From Melitaea cinxia (Eukaryota > Arthropoda > Insecta > Lepidoptera > Nymphalidae), in contig NC_059402.1 in NCBI RefSeq assembly GCF_905220565.1, positions 14,819,501-14,883,500 on the forward strand: a stretch of 64,000 nucleotides of DNA. Reading direction: 5' to 3'. Position 1 is the stretch's first letter. Every line of letters begins with the position of its first letter. Both the position numbers and the translations under genes were made by a program. Of the stretch, positions 56,394 through 64,000 are shown piece by piece. The notes beneath the pieces were generated by a model. That model did no database searches. It was not told where the DNA came from and saw only the letters and a list, made by a program, of their open reading frames with translations.

Positions 56394-57009
56394 TGTCTTA
56401 TATACTTGTTAGCATATGACATCGATTTGTAAGCTTATGTACATCACCGCTATGAGGCCTGTTTCCAGTTATCTCAGGACTATACATCTTGATTATTTAT
56501 TTCTAATTATATGTGTGACGATTATTATATAATAATTAATAAATGCTTTGATAATAAAATGATGTGCTTCAACATTAAGTCGAATATATTATGTACCTAA
56601 TTACCCAGCAATAATGTCGATAATATTATGACTTATAAACTAAATTATTTTTGTAAAATTTAAGAATGAAAAGATATAATAATTTAATAAGATAAATTAC
56701 ATTAAACTGAAAAACCTTAAGTATAAATAAATATATATATATACGATGTCCGGTAAAACTCGAATGAGTTCATGTGGCGTCTTATTATTCGTAATTGTAT
56801 TTTATATTATTACATATATCTTAGTGAAATAAATAAAATAAACTGTAGCTACTTATAGTACAGACATGTTATACTTTTTTTTGGGTACCAGTCTTTCACT
56901 AATCTAGTTATTTCGATCCATCAACATAATTTTGATAGAAAAATAAACTTTCATTAGAATAGCATTACAAAATAAATTATAAATGAAATTTTTTTTACGC
57001 AGAATAGAT
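56394..57009. other. AT-rich stretch without recognised feature
   Basis: Nothing identifiable. Confidence 0.45.
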
Positions 57010-57352
57010 GATTGACGACGCGTTGGCGCAACGACTCTGGTTTATATCTGTTGCGCTGACGATTGCGGGTTCGATCCCCGCACATGACAAACATTTGTAC
57101 TGGCCGTGAAGATGTTTGCCGTGGTTTAGGTGTTTGTGTAGGCCTTGTGGGTCTCCTCACCGTGCCTCGGAGAGCACGTTAAGCCGTCGGTCGCGATCGT
57201 TATCATGTACACCTGATATCGATCGTTACTCGTAGTAGGAAATATACCCACAAACGCGCATTGAAGCAGCGTGGTGGATTAAGCTCTGATCCTTCTCCTG
57301 CATGGGGAAAAAGGCGAATGCCCAGCCGTGGGATATTACAAGCTGAAGTGAC
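57010..57352 (+). mobile_element. SINE-A, full length
   Basis: The most complete copy: head GCGTTGGCGCAACGACTCTG, B-box GGGTTCGATCCCCGC, body (GATGTTTGCCGTGGTTTAGG, GTGCCTCGGAGAGCACGTTA, CACCTGATATCGATCGTTAC), GTGGTGGATTAAGCTCTGAT and the tail GAATGCCCAGCCGTGGGATA. The pol III-type internal promoter implies its own transcription; mobility would depend on a LINE. Confidence 0.88.
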
Positions 57353-57721
57353 AGACAATTATTTTTTGTTTATTTTAATAATGTGTGCTTTGATTGCTTG
57401 TAGTATATAAAACAATTAAATTATTGTATTGGTAGAGAGCTATAGCGCTATCCATAAAGTTCGTCAGTAGTTAGTTCGTCATAATTTATCGTTTTATATC
57501 TTGTCAATGCAAAACGAAACTTTCAAATTTAATTAAATTTAATACGAATGGTGAAGTACTAAGTAAAATAAAATAGTTGGTTATTGTAACAAGTACAAAA
57601 AACGACCATACATTTCCATAATTACGTTTGAACCTGTCCGCTTTTTAACCACACTAATTAGACGTGTCAATCTCAAAAACGCTGCGGTCACAATACAACG
57701 TATACGTATAACGTATAATTA
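57353..57721. other. AT-rich spacer between two repeats
   Basis: Nothing identifiable. Confidence 0.4.
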
Positions 57722-58022
57722 TTCACTTCAGCCTATCGCAGTCCACTGTTGGACATATGCCTCTACAAGTTCGCGCCAAAAAATGTCGTGTACTCATGTG
57801 TGTTGCCCATAGTCACCACGCTGAGCAGGCGGGTAGATGATCGCAGGGCTGGGTTTGTCGCACCGAAGACGTTGCTGCCCGTCTTCGGCCTGGGTATGTC
57901 AAAGCCAGCAGTTGAATGGTTATCCCGCCAACGGTTGGCTTTATAAGTTCCAAGGTGGTAGCGGAACTGTGTTATTCCTTAGCCGCCTCATACGACACCC
58001 ACGGGAAGAGAGGGGCTGATTA
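57722..58022 (-). mobile_element. Family S element
   Basis: In minus orientation: CTTCCCGTGGGTGTCGTATG head, hairpin CCGAAGACG...CGTCTTCGG, tail GTCCAACAGTGGACTGCGAT and ATAGGCTGAAGTGAAT. It lies 15 bp from the SINE-A fragment that follows. No clear target duplication. Confidence 0.8.
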
Positions 58023-58036
58023 TATTATTTATTGTT

Positions 58037-58316
58037 TGTGGCTGTTGCGCTGGCGGTTGCGGGTTCGATCCTTTCTCATGACAAACCTTTATATTGGCCA
58101 TACAGATGTTTGCCGTGGTCTGGGTGTTTGTGCAGTCCTTGTAGGTCTCCCCACTGTGCCTCGCAGAGCAGGTTTAGTCGTCGCGATCGTTACTCATACT
58201 AGGCATTACATCCGTCAACCTGCATTGTAGGCAGCGTGGTCGATTAAGCTCTAATCTTTCTTCTATATGGGAAAAGATGCCTATGCCCAGCAGTGGGATG
58301 ATACAGGCTGTAGCGA
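58037..58316 (+). mobile_element. SINE-A, 5'-truncated
   Basis: Starts inside the head (TGTGGCTGTTGCGCTGGCGG), damaged B-box GGGTTCGATCCTTTCTC, full body and tail with GCCCAGCAGTGGGATGATAC. Confidence 0.82.
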
Positions 58317-58685
58317 GTTATAGTATACAGCAAAATCCTTTCCCCAAATGTGTAATAATATAACTTACGCATAACATATGTAAAAAATATAAACATACTG
58401 AATATTTTAATTACCGCACTATTTTATTTCAGAAATGTAATTAATATATACTATTAGATAAATTCAATTATAAACTTTCTAACATTGTCGCAGTGGCGAG
58501 GTCATTTAAATTGCAATGGAACTAACAAATCCACAATGCGCTTAACATAATTAAAACGATTAGTGCGCCATGTCGAGACTGCAATTATATTCATGAAATA
58601 ATCGAGACTAATGCAATTCTTTATTCCGTTTTAAATTTAAATATTCAATGCCATTATCTTTGCTCTAATCCAGTCTTATTCATAT
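58317..58685. other. AT-rich stretch without recognised feature
   Basis: Nothing identifiable. Confidence 0.4.
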
Positions 58686-59122
58686 AATTGTGTTTGCAGG
58701 CAAATGAAAAAAAAACCGACTTCAATTATATCGCCAATAATACAACGTAGGTAAACGAACAATTAGTCAAGTTAATACGCATTATCAAGGATTACTTCAA
58801 AAGTTGTAATCAAATCTCAATAAAACTTAAATGTGACCACATGGTAAACATCGGCTTTCGATTGAATTAAAACTCATCAAAATCGGTACACCTAGTAAAA
58901 AGTTATACGGATTTTCGAGTTTCCCTCGATTTCTCTGGGATTCCATTATCAAATCCTGGTTTCCTTATCATGGTACCACACTAGGGATATATCTCCTTTC
59001 CAACAAAAAAAGAATTATCAAAATCGGTTCATAAACGACGAAGTTATGCCGAACATACATAAAATATATATATATACACGGTTGAATTAAGTAACCTCAT
59101 CCTTTTTTGAAGGCGGTTAAAA
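58686..59122 (-). mobile_element. Family E repeat
   Basis: From AATTGTGTTTGCAGGCAAAT and ACCGACTTCAATTATATCGC to CCTTTTTTGAAGGCGGTTAA. Core with GGTACCACACTAGGGATATA. It lacks the additional left module. Confidence 0.7.
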
Positions 59123-59275
59123 AACAGTTTATACTCAGTAAAAAAACATAGTTTATACTGAGTTAGTTGAGTACTTGAGCTAGTAAAGACGCATTTATAC
59201 TGAATAATTTTAAAAGTAAACATAAGTATTTCCAGATATTCTAAATTTGATAATACGTGTGTATGTGGGCGCTCG

Positions 59276-60115
59276 TTTCAGCCTGTAATATCCCATTGCT
59301 GGGCTTAAATGAAATGAAATGAAATGAAACATTTATTTCGTCATAAGGTGATATGCACACTTAACGAAAGTCAAAATAATGTCAATTACAGAAATAATAA
59401 TACAAATAAATTAAAAAAAAAACTCGACAATAAAAAAAAAGTTAAGGCAGCAAAAAAATCAAACAATAAAATAAAAAAATTATGTGGTGTCATGGGACAA
59501 CAGGTAGGAACGAAGTTCCTTCGGATAGTATAGAAGCAACACAATTTGAAAAAAAAAAAATGTTGAATTTTATATATATTTTCTAGTTCTTGATTTTTTT
59601 TTTTAAGTTGTTGATTGGTTTTTAATTAATTACATAAAAGTATTTAGAAAATTTAGTATTTAAAAAATAACAAATACCGTAAAATAAAATAAATTAAACA
59701 AAATAATAATAATTCAAATTATTAAGTGAAATAAAAAAACATATGTCTTTATTTATTTTTGTCGACAGTATAAAATTACATAATTTTTAAAAAAGTTTAC
59801 TAGTAATATTTTAGTTTTACAAACGTCATATTATACAGTCGTGTAACTGATATTACGTCACTTCCGTTATATATTTTTCTTACGGTTCTAGTATTACATT
59901 TTTTTCAGTTCGATCACCCAGCCAAATTTCAAGCCTGCCGTAAGGAACTTTGTTCCAAAAATTTATATCTTAAGATTGGATACAGTACAAACTTAGGTAA
60001 TATACCCAGTGTTGTGTGCAACCTTAACTTGGTCAACATAAGGCCTCTCTCTCCATGTAGGAGAAGGATCAGAGCTTAATCCACCACACTACTCCACTGC
60101 TGGTTGGCGTGTTAC
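59276..60115 (-). mobile_element. SINE-A 3' end, split by an insertion
   Basis: The tail CCCAGCAATGGGATATTACA (59280-59302, minus) is separated by about 730 bp from its continuation at 60040-60115 (CATGTAGGAGAAGGATCAGA as read on plus, i.e. the CTGATCC-CTACATGG part of SINE-A). Confidence 0.7.
59309..60039 (-). mobile_element. LINE-like insertion inside SINE-A
   Basis: Minus orientation with a (TTTCA)n tail at the left (59310-59330). It contains GGTGATATGCACACTTAACG and ACAAACTTAGGTAATATACC, both shared with 50085-50310. No coding sequence recognised. GAACGAAGTTCCTTCGG at 59508 and CGTAAGGAACTTTGTTCC at 59938 form an inverted pair within it. Confidence 0.5.
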
Positions 60116-60818
60116 GTTATCGGTTCATAAACGACGAAGTTATTTCCCCTACAAGAAAATTGTTGGCCTTAATTAAACCATAACGCTGCAACACTGCAGA
60201 TTTGCGGATAATTCCTTTACCAAGTAAACGATTGATTCGTTTCGTGGAACTATAAAGCAGGAGGTACTAATAATAAGTAAAGTCAAAGATAAAAATGTAC
60301 TAAATATTTAACATTTAAAAAAAAAATCTTTACTACGATATTCCCATTAAATTTTAAACTTGGAAACGAATGCATACAAATAGGAATTTAGTTGTTTACC
60401 TGAAGAAAACACATTAAATGTCTATAAATCAAGCTCCCGAAACTGAAAACTGCGAACATCGAGGGTAGCAATTTAATTATGATGGAAAGTAAAATGTTGC
60501 TAAGGTAATTTCACCACCTTTTAAGCATATCGAAGGTAGTCGTTAAAGAGAAGTATTGATTTATGTTTAGGAATGTTTGATGCACGAATTTTGAAGGATA
60601 TGTTGTGTTGGCTTTACTCGTATTATTTATATTATATGCAAATCAAGGCCCTTTTTATAATGGTCAGTTGTATCAAATGATAAAATTGATTAGTATCAAA
60701 AAATTACACATAATACACAAAAGTAGGCTAAAAGTAACTTACACGATTTAATTACGTTACTTTATGGACTTGACAGCGAGAGTAGGGTTGTCAACTCACT
60801 TGTTAAGCGTCTGGTTCT
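60116..60818. other. AT-rich stretch; tiny family E scrap
   Basis: ATCGGTTCATAAACGACGAA at 60119-60138 is a family E core word. Nothing else. Confidence 0.4.
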
Positions 60819-60830
60819 TCTGGCTTCCAT

Positions 60831-61161
60831 CATCATTACAGCCTATACTGTCCACTGCTGGACATAGGCCTCCACAAGTTTACGCCAAAAATAACGCGAA
60901 CTCATGTGCTTTGCCCATAGTCACCACGCTGGGCAGGCGGGTTGGTGACCGCAGTACTGGCTTTGTCGCACCGAAGACGCTGCTGCCCGTCTTCGGCCTG
61001 TCTATTTCAAAACCAGCAGTTGGATGGTTATCCCGCCATCGGTCGGCTTTATAGGTTCCAAGGTGGTAGTGGAACTGTGTTATCCCTTAGTCGCCTCTTA
61101 CGACACCCAAGGGAAGAGAGGGGGTGGCTATATTCTTAATGCCGTAACCACACAGTATCCA
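60831..61161 (-). mobile_element. Family S element, full length, reference copy
   Basis: Bounded by a perfect 12-bp duplication TCTGGCTTCCAT (60819-60830 and 61162-61173), which fixes both ends at 331 bp. Minus-strand order: head GTGTGGTTACGGCATTAAG and CTTCCCTTGGGTGTCGTAAG (LINE 5'-like), hairpin CCGAAGACG-GGCAGCAG-CGTCTTCGG (60971-60996), then tail GGCCTATGTCCAGCAGTGGA and TATAGGCTGTAATGATGATG. No ORF of its own. Antisense frames give spurious proteins. Confidence 0.9.
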
Positions 61162-61173
61162 TCTGGCTTCCAT

Positions 61174-62018
61174 AGGCTACGGTTATCGCTCATATCAGGC
61201 AGATTAGACTCGTTTTTCACCTTAGTAGTAAAAAGCATTTAGAACAATAAAATTCTCTAACATACTGCTGTGTTTTCTTTATTAGTTAAAACACCTAAGG
61301 TCTTCAAAGTCAAGATGGAAATGATTAATAAAAAGCTACGCAATAAAAAAAACAAAAAAAAAAACAAAAACATAATCAAAAGAATTAAGTATTCTGTAGA
61401 TAGACAACAGATCTAATTATAATGTAAGACAAGAATAAGTAGTTAAGTAGCAAACAAATGAAAGAGTCGTTTCTAAAAACTTTTTTTTTAATATCACCGT
61501 TGTAACATAAGATGACAATATCGCTAAGTTAAATAATACTAGACTAAGTGGAAGCCGACACTTACTTACCTCGAACTTTTTCAAACTACAGTAACTTCGG
61601 CACGTGACTCTCTCGACTTAATTCAGGAAAATGACTGGCTTAATTACTTAATTCTTGAAATATATTTCCGTATAATGTATGCAGGCTTTTCTTTGTTTGA
61701 TGGCAGGTTCAAACATGGAATTCAATTTTTCTTTTATTACACTGTTTTTAAAATAGCATGTCTTATATTTAATTGAAATTGCTTTAGTAATAAATCACAT
61801 TGTGAATTTTTTGTATTTATTATTTCTGCATTTTTTTTTCATCATCCTTTTTTTTTATTTAATACAACAGACAGTAACAGCATAATGGTTTCACAATTAT
61901 TATAAACGTAGAGAAATTGGTGTTTTTAAACATAAATGTGAACTGAAAACTAAAAAAAAAAACAAATAATAATATTCATAATTGGTTATTAATTAAGTAC
62001 ATTAGAAATATATATTTA
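61174..62018. other. AT-rich stretch without recognised gene
   Basis: Nothing identifiable. Confidence 0.45.
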
Positions 62019-62221
62019 CTAGCTGACCCCGCAAACGTTGTTTTGCCATATATTTTACTACCCCCTTAATCCCCCCCCTTTTAACTTAGTGGTATGAAAA
62101 ATAGATGTTGTTCGATTCTCAGACCTACCCAATATGCACATAAAATTTCATGAGAATCGGTCAAGCCGTTTCGGAGGAGTTTAACTACAAACACCGCGAC
62201 ACGAAAATTTTATATATGAGA
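62019..62221 (-). mobile_element. Helitron-like element, full-length non-autonomous
   Basis: On the minus strand it runs from TCTCATATATAAAATTTTCG to GGCAAAACAACGTTTGCGGG followed by GTCAGCTAG and T. Internal CGAAACGGCTTGACCGATTC. Hairpin GCAAA...TTTGC near the 3' end. Confidence 0.83.
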
Positions 62222-62454
62222 TAAGTCAATTGTCAATAAATAAATAAAATAATAATTATACAGTTTTTTTTTTGTTTGTGATAGTCACAAAGTGTTCATT
62301 GCTCGCTATGTAACAACTTAAATGTAATTTTCTTATTTTCATTGGACCTTTTTCGTTTTAATTTTTCAATATCATGAAATAACTGAGAGTACGGAATGGA
62401 TAAATGGTTATATAGGTTAATATAAATAAATGATTGTTGTGTTTCTGTGGTGAG

Positions 62455-62580
62455 TAAGGTGACCAGAGCTCCTGGGGGAGATTCGGGGTAAGGTCGGCAA
62501 CACGCTTACAATGCTTCTGGTAATCGCTTACCATCAGGTGAGCCGTACTCTTGTTTGGCGACCTAGTTGTACAAAAAATA
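62455..62580 (+). mobile_element. LINE 3' end (Jockey/CR1-like UTR)
   Basis: GGTGAGTAAGGTGACCAGAG, CTCCTGGGGGAGATTCGGGG and ACCATCAGGTGAGCCGTACT followed by an A-rich end. Same family as 11548-11815. Confidence 0.68.
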
Positions 62581-62798
62581 TTATAATTATTTATCATGTC
62601 TTATTTTTATCATAACAGTTGGGATAATTTTTTTTATATTATCTCATCTGTTATGCTACGAAAAGAGATACATTTTTTCGATTTTGGAATATTTTTATTT
62701 TATTAATCGTTGTAGCGTAATATTTTATATATTGCTTTCGTCAATTAATTGGCTCTCAAATATCATATCATATATTATATTAATACACTTAGGTTAAG

Positions 62799-63779
62799 AT
62801 GTTTGCCTTCCTATTTGGGAAAAATCTTACAATTACTCCACATAAATTGTATATCACACACAGTGAGGATTTATGGATTAAACTTGAACTGCTAAATACC
62901 AATGGTCAAACTGATTATCTGTACATTTGCACCGTTTATATTCCCCTTCGGTACAGAAACATATCTTGGAACACTTCATTTTAAATACAAATTATATAAT
63001 TGATAAACTTAGCTCCTTTAACATAATCGTTCTTGGGGATTTTAACTTGGGTGGTCTGTTTTGGAACTAGACGACTGGCCCTACACTGACTCCGATAACA
63101 ACGAATAATTCGTTGAATAACATGATTACTGATTTAATGTCATTAAATGCTCTTACACAGTATAATTGTTGTAAAAATAATAAAAATCGTGTTTTAGACC
63201 TAGTAATTAGCTCTCTGGTTATCTCCCAATTGAGCGAAAGCAAGGACCCTCTTTCCGGGATAGAACCATTACACCCTCCTATTGAGTTTTCCGTTAAAAT
63301 TAACTTTCAGGAAAAGCTCGAATCTTGTATTGGGGCTAGGTTCCGCTTCTACAAAGCTGACTATGACAAAATTACAAGTGCCCTGAATAATATTCTTGGG
63401 AGAAGAAATTGTCGAATTATGATTGCTCTTCTGAGAATTATTATTGCTAAACATGTGTCCAAATCCAAAACACGGTCTAGTATCTAAATATCCGCTATGG
63501 TTTTCTGCAGCACTGATAAAAGTCATCAATGAAAAATTTAAGTATCGTAAAAATGGCAACCCTCGTGATTTAATTACTTATAAGTTGCTCAGGGAGCGTT
63601 GCGCGAAGCTTCATAATCTAAACTATAAATTGTATTTGAATAGCCTGGAAACAACTTTTTCTTCAAACCCTAAACTTTTTTGGAGCTTTATCAAGCCCAA
63701 GAAGGGTAAGTCAATTTCCTATCCTGCCACGATGTCCTTAGATGGCGAAGTGGCTTCTTCCGGACCTGGACAGATATAA
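62799..63779 (+). pseudogene. LINE endonuclease C-terminus and linker, broken
   Basis: Three successive frames together read as the region before an RT in a Jockey/CR1-like LINE. First TDYLYICTVYIPLRYRN, then after a shift IIVLGDFNLGG (63020-63050; the GDFN motif of AP-like endonucleases), then 63113-63480 with NRVLDLVISS and EPLHPPIEF (the His-containing end of the endonuclease). After a stop at about 63481 the third frame continues SKYPLWFSAALIKVINEKFK and LRERCAKLHNLNYKLYL ... FWSFIKPKKG up to about 63770. The reverse transcriptase is absent, and the LINE stops just before the octamer repeat. Multiple breaks make it inactive. Confidence 0.7.
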
Positions 63780-63823
63780 TATCATAAATACCGGTTCGTT
63801 ATTAAAGAAGTTTGTTATTTTTG

Positions 63824-64000
63824 TTGGCGTCCTGGCGTATTGGGGCATTAGCGTATTGGCGTGTTGACCTGTCGGCGTGTTGGCGTGTTGGCGTGTTGGC
63901 GTATTGGCACATTGACGTGTTGGCGTATTGGCACATTGGCGTGTTGGCGTGTTGGCGCATTGGCGTATGGCGTGTTGGCGTGTTGGCTTGTTGGCGTATT
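63824..64000 (+). repeat. Octamer minisatellite (TTGGCGTG/TTGGCGTA)n
   Basis: About 22 consecutive 8-bp units with variants such as TTGGCACA, TTGACGTG and TTGGCGCA. One 7-bp unit (TGGCGTG, near 63968) breaks phase. It runs to the window edge, so its true length is unknown. Confidence 0.93.

Overview
The window looks like intergenic or intronic DNA from a lepidopteran (butterfly or moth) nuclear genome. It is AT-rich, I found no convincing host protein-coding gene, and a large share of it consists of recognisable mobile-element copies. The signatures that point to Lepidoptera are: short Helitron-like elements that start with TC and end in CTAGT after a GC-rich hairpin; tRNA-derived SINEs whose tail contains GCCCAGCAGTGGGA; and RTE-like and Jockey/CR1-like non-LTR retrotransposons (LINEs). 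No ribosomal RNA, CRISPR or bacterial-type operon is present.

Layout. 1-4.1 kb: an almost complete minus-strand LINE (endonuclease plus reverse transcriptase) with a 9-bp target-site duplication and one frameshift. 4.1-17.9 kb: AT-rich DNA with Helitrons, SINEs, three 'family S' elements, a tRNA-containing foldback cassette and LINE 3' ends. 17.9-19.8 kb: a 5'-truncated LINE with an intact 527-residue reverse transcriptase ORF. 21.5-24.35 kb: a Helitron-derived array of seven 282-bp units inserted into a repeat whose uninterrupted copy lies at 35 kb. 24.6-36.5 kb: more Helitrons, SINEs, a 20-bp-armed foldback and family E elements. 37.2-38.5 kb: an RTE-type LINE fragment inserted next to a Helitron 3' terminus. 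38.6-62.6 kb: further dispersed repeats, including two more tRNA cassettes. 62.8-63.8 kb: a broken LINE endonuclease region, followed by an octamer minisatellite that runs off the right edge.

Family names used here. Family S: about 330 bp, retrotransposed, with a head like the 5' end of the LINE at 194-4073 and a tail like RTE LINEs. SINE-A: tRNA-derived, about 340 bp, sharing that tail type. SINE-B: tRNA-derived, about 240 bp. Family E: up to about 630 bp, with ends resembling ACCGACTTC in inverted orientation. tRNA cassette: a foldback element carrying a complete tRNA-like cloverleaf.

The elements are linked by parasitism rather than by a metabolic pathway. LINEs supply endonuclease and reverse transcriptase. 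Family S and SINE-A carry a LINE-like 3' stem-loop and are probably mobilised in trans. Helitrons are all internally deleted copies that would need an enzyme from elsewhere. Most short ORFs in the window are antisense or chance readings through these repeats.
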